In this document: piece after piece, positions 9,903 through 19,106 of the stretch
Layout of the letters: the number at the start of each line of letters is the position of its first letter
How positions within the stretch are numbered: position 1 is the stretch's first letter
Assembly (NCBI RefSeq): GCF_014650115.1
Contig: NZ_BMUI01000001.1
Span: 496,001 to 560,000 of the forward strand
Source: Streptomyces olivaceoviridis
GTDB lineage: Bacteria > Actinomycetota > Actinomycetes > Streptomycetales > Streptomycetaceae
Reading direction: 5' to 3'
Length of the DNA: 64,000 nt
Notes under the pieces: model-generated
Databases searched by the model: none
The model's input: the letters and a program-made list of their open reading frames with translations, nothing else
What the model was told of the DNA's origin: nothing
Program-made: the position numbers and the translations under genes

Positions 9903-10433
9903 TCATGTCACCGCCACCGCTTCCTGCTCCTGTGGCGCGGGTCCCCCTTCCTCCCCGCCCTCTTCCTGCATGTGCTGCTGCTGGCCGCGCTGTTCCGGCT
10001 GTGCGTGCTGCGGTTCCGTCGGCCGTGGTGTCTCCCAGTTCGGCTCCGGGCGGGCCGCCGTCGGTGGCGCCTCCGGTTTGACCGCGCGCTGGAAGAAGGC
10101 CATACCGCGCGACAGGTCGTGGCCGATCGCCACGGCGTCGATGTCGGCGGACGCCCACTGCTGCTGTCCCTGCACCTCCGTGCGCACCTTGAGCCGGCCC
10201 TGGACGACGACCGGCTGGCCCACCTCCACGCACGCGGCCACGTTGACCGCGAGCTGCCGGTTGGCCCACACCGTGAAGAAGTTGGTGTGCCCGTCCGTCC
10301 AGACGTTCTTCTCCCGGTCCCAGTAGCGGGCGGTCACCGCGAGCCGGAACCGGGCCGACGGTCCCGTCGCCAGCTCGCGGTAGGCCGGCCGGGTCGCCAC
10401 ATTCCCCACCACACAGACGTTGGTCTCGTTCAC
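9903..10433 (-). CDS. ssbB: Single-stranded DNA-binding protein, SsbB type
   Basis: 176 residues from GTG 10433, with a strong GGAGGGGA upstream. The OB-fold spans about residues 1-115 (NETNVCVVGNVATRPAYREL, RFRLAVTARYWDREKNVWTDG, VVVQGRLKVRT). The C-terminal tail is Gln/Glu/Pro-rich and lacks the acidic DDxPF tip of the essential SsbA, which is what distinguishes Streptomyces SsbB. In S. coelicolor SsbB is needed for chromosome segregation during sporulation. The neighbouring dynamin-like genes also act in sporulation septation. Confidence 0.92.
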   Translation of the reverse strand: MNETNVCVVGNVATRPAYRELATGPSARFRLAVTARYWDREKNVWTDGHTNFFTVWANRQLAVNVAACVEVGQPVVVQGRLKVRTEVQGQQQWASADIDAVAIGHDLSRGMAFFQRAVKPEAPPTAARPEPNWETPRPTEPQHAQPEQRGQQQHMQEEGGEEGGPAPQEQEAVAVT

Positions 10434-10892
10434 TTCGATCGCTCCCCTCCCTCGCCCGGCGCTTTCCGGCCGGGCGGGCACGCGTACGGGCCCGTCCCGT
10501 ACGGCTGCGTCTGCCGCACCGGCGCGTACCTCTGCCGTACGCGCCGGCACCTCGCGACAACCGCCCGCACCGCCCGCCGTTCTCCTGGCCGGACCCGCCG
10601 TGCGATCGCCGTGACCTCAGACTGCCTCCGCCGGACCGAGCCCGCTGAGCGCTGTGGACGACCGCCCCCCTGTGGAAAACCCCGCCACCCGCACGGGGGA
10701 CGAACGGCGCGGGTGACGAACGGCGCGGGTGACGAATGGCGCGGCTCACGACCGGCATGAGTGACGATCGGCACGGCTCGCGACCGGCACAAATGACGAC
10801 CGCCCGCCGCCCCCGTCACCCACCCCCCACCGGCCACCTCTCCCCGCGCTGACCAGGCTTTCTCACCCCACCCCGCCTCACCCCACCCCGCC
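10434..10892. other. Intergenic region between dynB and ssbB with degenerate tandem repeats
   Basis: No gene is supported. A run of imperfect units around GGTGACGAACGGCGCG and its variants occupies about 10694-10797. Pyrimidine-rich CTCACCCCACCCCGC units lie at 10862-10905 and run into the last codons of dynB. The ssbB promoter must lie at the left end. Confidence 0.5.
10694..10797. repeat. Imperfect tandem repeats of about 16 bp
   Basis: The units GGTGACGAACGGCGCG, GGTGACGAACGGCGCG and GGTGACGAATGGCGCG are followed by more degraded copies (CTCACGACCGGCATG, AGTGACGATCGGCACG). No function is evident. Confidence 0.6.
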
Positions 10893-13331
10893 TCACCTCA
10901 CCCCGCTCCCGGTCCGCACGACCCTCCCGTACTGCTCGCGCACCTCCCGGTACCGCAGCAGTTCCGCCGCCACCGGATCGAGCACCCGGGCCCGGCCGCA
11001 GCTCGCCGCCGCCTCTCGTAGCCGGCGTTCCGCTTCCTGGCCGTAACGTCGTGCGGGCCCCCGCGCCGCCATCCGGCAGGCCCACTCCACCAGCGGCCCG
11101 CCGATGATCCCGCACACCATCAGCAGCACCGGAACACCCAGGTTGGGCACCATCACCCCGGCGATCTGTCCCACGAGCCACGCGCCGCCCGCGATCTGGA
11201 GCAGGGTCATCGCCGCCTGGACCAGTACGGCCACCGGCCACCAGCCCGGCCGGGGCGGGCGGCCCGGCGGCAGTCCGGCCCGGGCCGCCAGGTCGTCCAG
11301 CGCCTCGGACAGCCCGTGGGAGCCGCGTACGGCCGCTTCGCGCACCGCCTGGGCCCAGGGAGCGGGCAGTCCGGCCGAGGCCCGGTCGGACACCGTACGC
11401 ACCGCCTGTTCGACGCTCGGCCGGGCCGTGGCCTCCTCGTCGGCCTGGGCGCGCACCGCGTGGCGGCCCGTCGTGGAATCGCCACGGCCCTGGTACCAGC
11501 GCCACAGCCGCAGCCAGGGCGTGCCGCAGGCGCGGTTGGCGTTGCGCAGCCAGGCGCGCTCGGCGGCCTCGCCCGCCGCGGTGGCGCCGACCGCGTCCGC
11601 GAGCCGTGCGGCGAACTCCTCGCGCGCCTCCTCGCTGAGGCCGACCCGTCGTCCGGTGGCGTAGACGGGTCGCAGCTCGGCCGCGGCGGTGTCGACGTCG
11701 GCCGCCACCCGGCGGGCCGCGGCGCCGCGCTCCGCCACGAACTGGCCGAGCGCCTCGCGCAGGTCGCCGACGCCCTCGCCGGTGAGCGCGGAAAGCGCGA
11801 GCACGGTGGCTCCCGGTTCGCCGTGCTCGCCGAGTGCGATGCCGTCCTCGTCCAGCAGCCGTCGCAGGTCGTCCAGGACCTGGTCGGCGGCGTCCCCGGG
11901 CAGCCGGTCCACCTGGTTGAGGACGATGAACATGATCTCGGCGTGGCCGGCCATCGGCCGCAGGTACCGCTCGTGCAGGACGGCGTCGGCGTACTTCTCC
12001 GGGTCCACCACCCAGATGACCGCGTCGACCAGTTTCAGGATCCGGTCCACCTGTTCGCGGTGCTGTACGGCGGCCGAGTCGTGGTCGGGCAGGTCGACCA
12101 GGACCAGCCCGCGCAGTTGCCCCTCGGTGTCGGGGCCGTGCAGCGGGCGGCGGCGCAGCCGGCCCGGGATGCCGAGCCTGTCGATGAGGCCGGCCGCGCC
12201 GTCGCTCCAGCTGCACGCGATGGGTGCGGCCGTGGTCGGACGTCGTACGCCGGTCTCCGAGATGGGTACTCCGGCGAGCGCGTTGAAGAGCTGGGACTTG
12301 CCGCTGCCGGTCGCTCCGGCGAGGGCGACGACGGTGTGCCGCCCGGAGAGTTTGCGGCGCGCGGCGGCCTCGTCCAGGACGCGGCCGGCCTCGGCGAGGG
12401 TGCGGTTGTCCAGTCGGGTGCGGGAGAGCCCGACGAGTTCGCGCAGGGCGTCCAGTCGGGAGCGCAGCGGGCCGTCGTACGCCAGCGGGGCCGGGGTGTG
12501 GCTGCCTGGCCCGCGGTGCGCGGGTTCCGCGGCACAGGCGCGCTCGGTGGCGAGGGCGGCGGCGCTGGCGTCGGTGACGCGCCGCGCGATGAGACCGTCG
12601 TCCCAGGCGCCGGAGGAGTCGGGCTTGGCGTCGGTACCGGTACCGGTGCCGGCGGCCGTGCCGGTGCCGGAGTCGGCCGTGGTGGTGGTCTTGGGGGGCG
12701 TGGTCTCGGCTGCGGGGCGGGCCTTCGGCGAGTGGGGCTGTGGCCGGGGTACGGAGACGCCGGATACGCCGCCGCCCTCGGCGCTGTGCCCGCGCGCGGG
12801 GCGCTCACGATCGGGGGCGCGGTCGCGTGCGCCGGTACGTTCGCGGTCGCCGTCCCTGTCCCGCTCGCCGTCACCGTCCCGCTCGGAGTCGCGGCCCCGC
12901 TCAGTGACGCCGTCCCGTTCGGCGGCGTCGCGGCCGGCGTTCTCGTCCTTCACGCGCGCGGGGCGCCCGCCGCCGGAGTCCGGGCCCGTGCCACCGCCCC
13001 CGTCCGAGCCGTCGTCGCTGCCCCCGGCGCTCTCCTCCCCCTTCCCCTCGCCCCCGTCCCCGTCTCCCTCCCCCGAGCGGCCGATGGGGGCAGGCCGCGG
13101 CGCGTCCGCGGGGCGATCGGCGCCGGGGCCGTCGTCCCCGCGCTTGCCCTTGACGAGGCTCGGGCGCGCTTCCGGCAGGCCACCCGCGCGCTCGACACCG
13201 TCCATGGGGCCCGAGCCGGGGTGACCACCGTGATCCCTGGACCCCGTGTCGTCGCTGTCGCTGCCGAGGTGGCCCGTGCCCCTCATGTGCTCGGTGTGAT
13301 CCGTGTGGTCGTGGTCAGTGACGGCGGTCAC
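10893..13331 (-). CDS. dynB: Dynamin-like GTPase DynB (membrane-anchored)
   Basis: 812 residues. The GTG start lies just after the dynA stop and is preceded by AAGGAGAGG inside dynA. Residues 1 to about 240 are low-complexity, acidic and His/Asp/Gly-rich. The GTPase domain follows: P-loop GATGSGKS at 339-346, DLPDHDS at about 413 as G3, NQVD at about 472 as G4. A C-terminal hydrophobic hairpin (WWPVAVLVQAAMTLLQIAGG and a following segment, near 695-760) should anchor it to the membrane. Streptomyces DynA and DynB stabilise FtsZ rings during sporulation septation (published for S. venezuelae). Gene order and the membrane hairpin identify this partner as DynB. Confidence 0.88.
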   Translation of the reverse strand: MTAVTDHDHTDHTEHMRGTGHLGSDSDDTGSRDHGGHPGSGPMDGVERAGGLPEARPSLVKGKRGDDGPGADRPADAPRPAPIGRSGEGDGDGGEGKGEESAGGSDDGSDGGGGTGPDSGGGRPARVKDENAGRDAAERDGVTERGRDSERDGDGERDRDGDRERTGARDRAPDRERPARGHSAEGGGVSGVSVPRPQPHSPKARPAAETTPPKTTTTADSGTGTAAGTGTGTDAKPDSSGAWDDGLIARRVTDASAAALATERACAAEPAHRGPGSHTPAPLAYDGPLRSRLDALRELVGLSRTRLDNRTLAEAGRVLDEAAARRKLSGRHTVVALAGATGSGKSQLFNALAGVPISETGVRRPTTAAPIACSWSDGAAGLIDRLGIPGRLRRRPLHGPDTEGQLRGLVLVDLPDHDSAAVQHREQVDRILKLVDAVIWVVDPEKYADAVLHERYLRPMAGHAEIMFIVLNQVDRLPGDAADQVLDDLRRLLDEDGIALGEHGEPGATVLALSALTGEGVGDLREALGQFVAERGAAARRVAADVDTAAAELRPVYATGRRVGLSEEAREEFAARLADAVGATAAGEAAERAWLRNANRACGTPWLRLWRWYQGRGDSTTGRHAVRAQADEEATARPSVEQAVRTVSDRASAGLPAPWAQAVREAAVRGSHGLSEALDDLAARAGLPPGRPPRPGWWPVAVLVQAAMTLLQIAGGAWLVGQIAGVMVPNLGVPVLLMVCGIIGGPLVEWACRMAARGPARRYGQEAERRLREAAASCGRARVLDPVAAELLRYREVREQYGRVVRTGSGVR

Positions 13332-13334
13332 CGG

Positions 13335-14942
13335 TCACCTCTCCTTCTGCAGTACGGACAGCGCGGCGATGAGTTCGGCCTGGGGCTCGGGATGGACGTC
13401 CAGGGCGTCGAGCGGGGCGATGCGCCGCTCGCGTTCGCGGTGCATGACGCGGTCCACGTGCTCGATGAGCAGTCGTCCGGCCCGGTCGCGCAGCCGCAGC
13501 ACACCGTGGGCGCCGAGCCGCTCGGCGAGCCCCTCGCCCGCGGTACGCGCCCGGCGCCCGCCGAGCACGGCCGTGGCGACGAGGGCGGCGACGACCTCCG
13601 GGTCGGGTGCGCCGGTGCGCTCCAGCACGCGTACCTCCTCCTCGGCGTACTCCTCCAGCTCGCGCCGCCAGCGGCGGGCCGCGAGCCCGATGCGGTGCTC
13701 GGAGCTCTCCATAGAGGCGTCCCGGGCGGTGAGCCCCGGGGCGTCGGCGGCGGGTTCGCGCCGCCAGGCATCGTCGACGCGCTCGTCGGCGGCGGTCACG
13801 GCGCACAGCAGCAGGGCGGCCAGGCTGTCCACGAGGGCGTCCAGGAGTTCCCCGGCGGTGCAGTCCAGGGGGAAGGCGCGCCAGCGTTTGAGGGCGTCCC
13901 CGGCGAGTACGGCGCCGGACTGGAGACGGGCCCGCACGCGCGCGTGCTCCTTGTCGTAGGCGGTCTCGACGGCGGAGGTGAGCCGGTGGGCCGCCGCGTA
14001 CTGGGAGGCGGCGGCGCCGGCCAGCTCGGGCAGGCGGGACTTGAGCGAGTCGAGGAGGCCGTAGGCCGTACGGGCCATGACGTGGTGGCGGGCGGCGGGG
14101 TCCTGGGCGTGGTGGACGAGCCAGCTCTTCAGGGGCGCGACGGCGGTGGCGGGCAGCAGTCCGGCGCCCCAGGCGGACTCGGGCAGCTCGGGCACGGTGA
14201 AGCGGGGTACGTCGCCGAGCCCGGCCTTGGTGAGCAGGGCCGCGTACTGCCGGGAGACCTCGGAGACGACCTGGTGGGGTACCCGGTCCAGGACGGTGAC
14301 GAGGGTCGCGTCGTACTCCTTGGCGGTGCGCAGCAGGTGCCAGGGGACGGCGTCGGCGTAGCGGGCGGCGGTCGTGACCATGATCCAGATGTCGGCGGCG
14401 CAGATCAGCTCGGCGGCGAGGACGCGGTTCTCGGCGATCAGCGAGTCGACGTCGGGGGCGTCGAGGAGGGCGAGCCCGCGCGGAAGGGTGTCGGCGGTCT
14501 CGACGCGCAGCACGCGCGCGGGGCCCTCGTCGGTGAGCAGGAGCTCGTCGGCCGGGTCCTGGTGGGGCACCCACACGCGCGTGAGCTGGGGGAGCACGCG
14601 CATGCCGCTGAACCAGTGATGATCCTCCGGATGGCAGACAAGGACCGGTGTCCGGGTGGTCGGCCGCAGCACACCGGCCTCGCTCACCCGTCGGCCGACC
14701 AGGGAGTTCACGAGCGTGGACTTGCCCGCGCCGGTGGAGCCGCCGATGACGGCCAGCAGCGGCGCCTCGGGCTCCCGTAGGCGGGGTACCAGATAGTCGT
14801 CGAGTTGCGCGAGGAGTTCGTCGCGGTTGGCACGCGCGCGTGGCGCCCCCGCGAGGGGCAGCGGAAAGCGTGCGGCGGCGACACGGTCGCGCAGTGCGGA
14901 GAGTGTGTCGAGCAGCTGAGGCCGTACGTCCAAGGTCACCAC
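13335..14942 (-). CDS. dynA: Dynamin-like GTPase DynA
   Basis: 535 residues from GTG 14942; a second in-frame GTG at 14939 is equally possible and no clear ribosome binding site is seen. The upstream codons of the open frame do not look like family sequence. The P-loop GGSTGAGKS lies at about residues 67-75, DAPDVDS at about 161-167 gives the G3 motif, and the rest is predicted helical. It has no transmembrane segment, consistent with DynA acting through DynB at sporulation septa. It ends four bases before the dynB start, so the two are co-expressed and probably translationally coupled. Confidence 0.88.
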   Translation of the reverse strand: MVTLDVRPQLLDTLSALRDRVAAARFPLPLAGAPRARANRDELLAQLDDYLVPRLREPEAPLLAVIGGSTGAGKSTLVNSLVGRRVSEAGVLRPTTRTPVLVCHPEDHHWFSGMRVLPQLTRVWVPHQDPADELLLTDEGPARVLRVETADTLPRGLALLDAPDVDSLIAENRVLAAELICAADIWIMVTTAARYADAVPWHLLRTAKEYDATLVTVLDRVPHQVVSEVSRQYAALLTKAGLGDVPRFTVPELPESAWGAGLLPATAVAPLKSWLVHHAQDPAARHHVMARTAYGLLDSLKSRLPELAGAAASQYAAAHRLTSAVETAYDKEHARVRARLQSGAVLAGDALKRWRAFPLDCTAGELLDALVDSLAALLLCAVTAADERVDDAWRREPAADAPGLTARDASMESSEHRIGLAARRWRRELEEYAEEEVRVLERTGAPDPEVVAALVATAVLGGRRARTAGEGLAERLGAHGVLRLRDRAGRLLIEHVDRVMHRERERRIAPLDALDVHPEPQAELIAALSVLQKER

Positions 14943-15262
14943 ATGCGAAGAATGCCCAACTTTAGGGGAATTCTGAAGCATATGGGCATGTCTGCGCGCC
15001 GACGGAACGGAACGGACGGAAGGGATGACCGGGACACGCGCACAGTCCAGGCATAACGAGTGCACAACACCCGGGGCGTCGGGCGCCAAAAACGATGCAC
15101 GATTCGTACCCGCCTGCGATTATCAGGACCGCTTCACCGAACCTCCACATCGAGCCACGGAGGCGAAGCGACAGGGTCAAGGAACCGGGAGCCCTATCCT
15201 TGACCCCGGCAACGTCACGGGTCAGCCCCCACCAGGGCACCAAGCACGAGGCCACCCCACCG
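14943..15262. other. Intergenic region between dynA and tRNA-Arg
   Basis: About 320 bases containing the divergent promoters for dynA (minus) and the tRNA gene (plus). No open reading frame with coding character and no further RNA structure is evident. Confidence 0.4.
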
Positions 15263-15338
15263 GCCCCCGTAGCTCAGTGGATAGAGCAGGCGCCTTCTAA
15301 GCGCTTGGCCGCAGGTTCGAGTCCTGCCGGGGGCGCCA
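15263..15338 (+). tRNA. tRNA-Arg (anticodon UCU), attB host of the integrated element
   Basis: The cloverleaf can be drawn by hand. The acceptor stem GCCCCCG (15263-15269) pairs with CGGGGGC (15328-15334). The D-arm is GCTC/GAGC. The anticodon stem GGCGC/GCGCT encloses loop CTTCTAA with anticodon TCT. The T-arm is GCAGG-TTCGAGT-CCTGC. The discriminator G is followed by an encoded CCA (15336-15338). The 3' half, from the end of the 5' strand of the anticodon stem, is the left copy of the 47-bp att repeat, so the element regenerates an intact tRNA. Confidence 0.96.
15290..15336 (+). repeat. attL, left 47-bp att core
   Basis: Identical over 47 bases to 36310-36356. It begins at GCGCCTTCTAAGCGCTTGG and ends at CCGGGGGCGC, covering the anticodon loop to the 3' end of tRNA-Arg. 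The flanks differ immediately outside (CAG before the core on the left, CGA on the right). Confidence 0.95.
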
Positions 15339-15403
15339 TTCTCCGCCCTCCCGATTGGGAGAGCTTTTCGCAGGTCAGAGCGGCTGTCGACGGGTACGAC
15401 GAA

Positions 15404-15445
15404 GCCCCGGACGCCCTCTAGATGATCAAGGGCAGACTCCGGGGC
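15404..15445. terminator. Hairpin terminator between int and tRNA
   Basis: GCCCCGGA (15404-15411) pairs with TCCGGGGC (15438-15445), with an inner GCCCT/AGGGC stem. It lies downstream of int on the minus strand and after the tRNA on the plus strand, so it may stop both. A near-identical copy lies beyond the right att site at about 36424-36465. Confidence 0.7.
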
Positions 15446-15513
15446 CGTCCGGCTGTCACCGGGTTTTCGCGGGTGGCTGTGTCGAATACGTGTCGAAGTT
15501 TTCGGCCCGGGGA

Positions 15514-16908
15514 TCAGTCGGTGCCGGGCAGTTCCGGCAGGTCGCCCGCGGCTTCGAGCCGCCGCTTGAGGTCCGGCAGCTGCCCGTCGACGCATCGGGC
15601 GTACGTGGCGAGGAGCACAGCCACGCTGTTCCCGGCCCACTCAGCCACCTGGGCTGGCGGGATCCCGTCGTTGAGCCACTTCGTCAGCCGCGTATTGCGG
15701 TTGTCGTACACGCGGCGCCCGGTGGGCGACTCGTAGACGTGCGGAGGCAGTACGGCCTTGCGTGCGTTGCGCCACGCCCGACGGATGACGGACCCGGCGA
15801 GGATGCCGCCGGACTCGCCCTGAAAGAGCAGATCACCCGGCTGGAGCTGTTCGTCCTCGATGTGCTGCCGCAGGATGCGAGTCAGGGCCGGATGCCCTGG
15901 CACGGTGCGTGTCTCGCCCTCCGCGCGGCCTTTGAGGTCGCGTTGCTCGTGGACCTCCCCCGTGTCGGTCCACTGCTTCCCCACCTCAGGGGTCGCGGTG
16001 TGGATCAGCAGCTCGCACCACTGGTCGTCGGCATCGGGCTCGGGCAGCGTGACGTCCTCGACGCGCATGGCCACGGCTTCCTCGGGCCGGGGCCCGCAGT
16101 AGTACAGGGTGGCGAAGAAGGCGTGGAGCCTCTTGCCGCCCCGGGGCCGGCGCCGTATCCAGTCGAGGATTGCCGCCGCCTGCTCGGGATTCAGCAGGGA
16201 CCGCTTGTCGACGGCGTTCGTGGTCTTGGTGACGGCCGTCGACTCCTTGCCCTTGGGCAGGGGGTTGGTCCGGAGGATGCGCCGCCGGATCGCATACTTC
16301 ATGGCGACGTTGAGGATCCGGCGGTTGCGCTTCCGGGACCAGGCCGCTGCCTGCTTGCCGTCGAGGCGGGTGTCGATAGCGCGCAAGACCTCGTCGACCT
16401 TCTCCGGGTCCTCCCAGGCCGATACGGGCAGGGAGTTTCGTTCGACCCAGCGGAGGATGTCCACGACGTCTCGGGGCGCCTGCGGGCGTCGGTTCGTGTT
16501 GAAGGCCCACTCACGCAGAGCGGTGCGTACGGCCACGGGGGCGAACGCGGTGGGCTGGGCCCGCAACAGCGCGATGGTGGTCGCGGTCAGGGTCTTGGCG
16601 AGGTTCTTGCGGCTGTTGCCGCCGAGTTGCGACCAACGGGCGTCCACGTACTCGACGGCGAACTTGTACCAGCTCATAGCCGCCGACTTGGAGCGGTGGG
16701 AGACGGGAAGGCCGGTGGCAACGACGAAGGCTTCTCCCTTGCCCGTCGCCCGGATCAGCTCGGAGCGGAAGCCTTCAGCGAGCGCGACAGTACCGAAGGG
16801 CTCACGCCAAGCCTTTCCTGCGACGACCCACCGCACGGTGTACGTGGTCTTCCGAGCACCCTTGTAGGTGAGGATCTTGTAGACCTTGACGTCGTATGTC
16901 GTCTCCAT
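15514..16908 (-). CDS. int: Site-specific tyrosine integrase of the AICE
   Basis: 464 residues. The catalytic domain shows Arg274 (CGPRPEEAVAMR), the box II region YDNRNTRLTKWLNDG with Arg404, WAGNS (Asn427 at the His/Trp position) and nucleophile Tyr436 (LLATYARC). The N-terminal part carries an SAM-like core-binding domain (about 75-180). It recombines the tRNA-Arg att sites. Its stop lies next to attL and its ATG shares one base with the xis stop (TGATG), so int is translated with xis and rep. Asn replaces His at two positions where many tyrosine recombinases have His; I recall the WAGNS form from other Streptomyces integrases, so it need not be inactive. Confidence 0.94.
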   Translation of the reverse strand: METTYDVKVYKILTYKGARKTTYTVRWVVAGKAWREPFGTVALAEGFRSELIRATGKGEAFVVATGLPVSHRSKSAAMSWYKFAVEYVDARWSQLGGNSRKNLAKTLTATTIALLRAQPTAFAPVAVRTALREWAFNTNRRPQAPRDVVDILRWVERNSLPVSAWEDPEKVDEVLRAIDTRLDGKQAAAWSRKRNRRILNVAMKYAIRRRILRTNPLPKGKESTAVTKTTNAVDKRSLLNPEQAAAILDWIRRRPRGGKRLHAFFATLYYCGPRPEEAVAMRVEDVTLPEPDADDQWCELLIHTATPEVGKQWTDTGEVHEQRDLKGRAEGETRTVPGHPALTRILRQHIEDEQLQPGDLLFQGESGGILAGSVIRRAWRNARKAVLPPHVYESPTGRRVYDNRNTRLTKWLNDGIPPAQVAEWAGNSVAVLLATYARCVDGQLPDLKRRLEAAGDLPELPGTD

Positions 16909-17108
16909 CAGGCGGCGTCCTGACGGTCGTCGAGCCAGTGGTCGAGGTCGCTCCGCCGGATCCGGAGGTCACCGTTCGGGAGCTTGATGCAGCGCGGCGC
17001 ACGGCGCTTGGCCCGCCAGTCGTAGAAGGTCGAGCGGGAGATGGCCAGTTCCTCGCAGACCTCCGCGAGGGTGAGCATGGTGCGTCGTGACCGGACGGCC
17101 GTGGTCAT
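16908..17108 (-). CDS. xis: Excisionase (MerR/AlpA-like helix-turn-helix)
   Basis: 66 residues, almost entirely a winged helix-turn-helix of the excisionase type (LTLAEVCEELAISRSTFYDWRAK followed by RIRRSDLDHWLDDR). It directs the integrase toward excision by bending DNA at the att arms. GAAGGGAG precedes the ATG. The start overlaps the rep stop (ATGA) and the stop overlaps the int start (TGATG), so rep, xis and int are made together, as in pSAM2. Confidence 0.92.
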   Translation of the reverse strand: MTTAVRSRRTMLTLAEVCEELAISRSTFYDWRAKRRAPRCIKLPNGDLRIRRSDLDHWLDDRQDAA

Positions 17109-18508
17109 TCCGTGCTCCCTTCGTTCAGGAGGGCGTCGCGGGCGGTTTCACGGTTGGTCTGGAGGTCGCGAGCGATGGTCGCGGCGAGGGCGGCTTCGCC
17201 CGGGGTGTGGCCGTGGCCGGCGTACTGCCAGTCCGCCAGGACGAGGACGGTGTCCGGCTCGCGGTCGTCGAGACCGAGGACGGATGCCTCTTGGGCGGCG
17301 CGGTAGTCGGCGCGTTCCTGGCGGAGGGCGCCGAGGGTGGTGGAGTAGGTGCGCGACTTGGACGAGAAGTGGCCGCGGAAGCCGAGCATGTGGGCCCAGG
17401 CCCAGAGGCGCCGGTCCGGGTAGAGGCTGTCCAGATCACGGCACGCGGTGATGAGGCGCCGAGTGTGATCGGGGACCTGGTGGCGGTCGAGTTCGGCGAG
17501 TTCGCCGATGCGGCGGTCGAGGGTGCCGGTGTTCTCCGCGGCTTTGGTGGCGTACTTGGCCACGTACGAGGCGACGGCCTGTTCGGTGATGTCGGAGCCG
17601 TCACCGAACGCCTTGACCGGGCGGACGTCGAGCTGTCGGCCCCAGCGGAAGGTACGGGCGGGCTCGTCACCGGCAGCCGGGACCGACACCGACGTGTACG
17701 AGTGCGCTGCGGCGGCACGGACAGCGTCTGTCAGAAGGTCGACCGTGGCCCAGGCGGGCGGGGGTGTCCCAGGACCCTCCGGGCCGTCGAGGCGTACGAC
17801 GGCGTGGAAGTGCAGGGCGCCGCGCTTCTGGAACTCGGCGACCTTGCCGTACGAGACGCGGAGGTGTTCGGCGAGTTCCCGGCGGGGCAGGCCGGCGCGC
17901 GCGGCGAGTTCGCGGCGGAGTCGCGTGGTGAAGCGCTGCCAGAGCTGACCGGCGTGGTTGTTGAACAGCACGGCCCCCGCGTAGTCGTAGCTGTCCGGGT
18001 CGAGGGCGGTGCCCAGCTCCGGAGCGTCGGACGCGTGCGGGGTGCCGCAGCGGCAGGTGCCGTGATCGGGGCGGTTGTGGACCGTGCCGAACGAGGGGGC
18101 CGTGAGGGTGGCGAAGACGCGCGGGTGATCGCGGACGGTGGCGGGGATGTCGCGGCGGTCGTCTCCGGCCAGGCCGGCGCGGATCAGGTGGTACGTGTCG
18201 CCCGCGTAGGTCCAGGCGCAGGACGGGCAGCGGGAGGCGCGGCGGTTGCCGCAGGCGAGGCGAAGACGTCCGCCCGGCTCCTTCTCGGTGGAGTAGTGGT
18301 GCAGGGTCTCGCCGGTGGTCTTGTCCTTGTGGAGAACCCAGCCGGTGAGGTGGATCGGGTCGGAGCAGCCGCCGGTGCGGCGGATCTGGTCCTCCCAGCG
18401 GGTGTAGTCCGAGGCCGAGGCCACCCGGAGCACGTCTCCGAGAGTGATCGGGTCAAGCAATGTGTCGGGCATGGGCGCACTTGTCGCGGGTGAGGCGCGG
18501 TGGGCCAT
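17105..18508 (-). CDS. RepSA-like rolling-circle replication initiator
   Basis: 467 residues, with GGAAGGAA six bases before the ATG. A zinc-ribbon-like cluster (CGNRRASRCPSC) lies at about 86-97. The HUH motif LHFHAVV has histidines at 233 and 235. YVAKYATK supplies candidate catalytic tyrosines (315, 319). This matches the RepSA/HUH initiators of AICEs, which nick the double-strand origin after excision so the element can replicate before transfer. It heads the rep-xis-int cassette. The family name is from motifs and context. Confidence 0.9.
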   Translation of the reverse strand: MAHRASPATSAPMPDTLLDPITLGDVLRVASASDYTRWEDQIRRTGGCSDPIHLTGWVLHKDKTTGETLHHYSTEKEPGGRLRLACGNRRASRCPSCAWTYAGDTYHLIRAGLAGDDRRDIPATVRDHPRVFATLTAPSFGTVHNRPDHGTCRCGTPHASDAPELGTALDPDSYDYAGAVLFNNHAGQLWQRFTTRLRRELAARAGLPRRELAEHLRVSYGKVAEFQKRGALHFHAVVRLDGPEGPGTPPPAWATVDLLTDAVRAAAAHSYTSVSVPAAGDEPARTFRWGRQLDVRPVKAFGDGSDITEQAVASYVAKYATKAAENTGTLDRRIGELAELDRHQVPDHTRRLITACRDLDSLYPDRRLWAWAHMLGFRGHFSSKSRTYSTTLGALRQERADYRAAQEASVLGLDDREPDTVLVLADWQYAGHGHTPGEAALAATIARDLQTNRETARDALLNEGSTE

Positions 18509-18596
18509 GCTTGGGGTTCCTTCCGGTTGCGAGATCGGACAGGGACGGCGCCCGGGCGGCGGATGCTTGGCGGTATCGAGGCCGCCCGGGGGCCGG

Positions 18597-18914
18597 TCAG
18601 CGACGCTTGGCGTCGGATGCGAGCAGGGAGCGCAGGACGACCGCGCAGACGGCGACCGAGGCTCCGGTGATGGCGACCGCCAGGAGCAGGGAGACCAGGA
18701 CGGCTCCGAGCACCAGGACGACGGCCGTGCCGCCGCCGACGAGGGCGAGGGCGGTGCCGGGGGTGAGCTGGACCGTGGGCCGGACCGGCGTGGGAGGCGT
18801 CGGGGCGACCGGCGGGGTCCCCGCGTTCGAGATGATGGCGGTCGGCTCGAAGACGACGGGCGGTGTGCCGAGTCCGGTCGGCGTGGGCATGGTCGGGATC
18901 TTCGGGCGGAACAT
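18597..18914 (-). CDS. Small Pro-rich membrane protein, Spd-like (plasmid spread)
   Basis: 105 residues. The N-terminal half is Pro/Thr-rich (PTPTGLGTPPVVF...APTPPTPVRPTV). The C-terminal half holds a long hydrophobic stretch or two short membrane helices (ALALVGGGTAVVLVLGAVLV, LLAVAITGASVAVCAVVL) and ends DAKRR. Such small membrane proteins between rep and tra genes in AICEs are implicated in intramycelial spread. The start has GAGAGGAG upstream (18917-18924 region on the complement). Confidence 0.75.
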   Translation of the reverse strand: MFRPKIPTMPTPTGLGTPPVVFEPTAIISNAGTPPVAPTPPTPVRPTVQLTPGTALALVGGGTAVVLVLGAVLVSLLLAVAITGASVAVCAVVLRSLLASDAKRR

Positions 18915-18938
18915 CGGTGGTCTCCTCTCGCGGGCTGG

Positions 18939-19094
18939 TTACTTGACGAGGGCGTTGATGGCCGGGGCGAGGACGCTGTCGGCGAGGAGGAAGCCGCCGA
19001 GCAGGAGGACGGCGATGAGCCAGGCGGGCGGGCGGATGAGCTTGACGCCGAGGTAGCCGACGACGAGCAGCGCGAGCCAAAGCGGGACCTGCAT
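18939..19094 (-). CDS. Very small membrane protein (51 aa), Spd-like
   Basis: A 51-residue frame from ATG 19094 to a TAA stop, preceded by CTAGGAGA at good spacing. The protein MQVPLWLALLVVGYLGVKLI plus a second hydrophobic segment (WLIAVLLLGGFLLADSVLA) makes two membrane helices. It lies in line with the neighbouring spread genes with short gaps. The stop uses TAA, uncommon in this GC-rich context. Confidence 0.75.
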   Translation of the reverse strand: MQVPLWLALLVVGYLGVKLIRPPAWLIAVLLLGGFLLADSVLAPAINALVK

Positions 19095-19106
19095 GGCGGA
19101 TGTCTC

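Noticed and set aside
11316..14780. 1154-residue plus-strand frame opposite dynA/dynB
   Set aside because: Shadow of two well-supported GTPase genes; no domain in it.
15514..16908. Integrase inactive because of Asn in place of His
   Set aside because: Arg274, Arg404 and Tyr436 are present, and I recall the same Asn-containing WAGNS form in other Streptomyces integrases.
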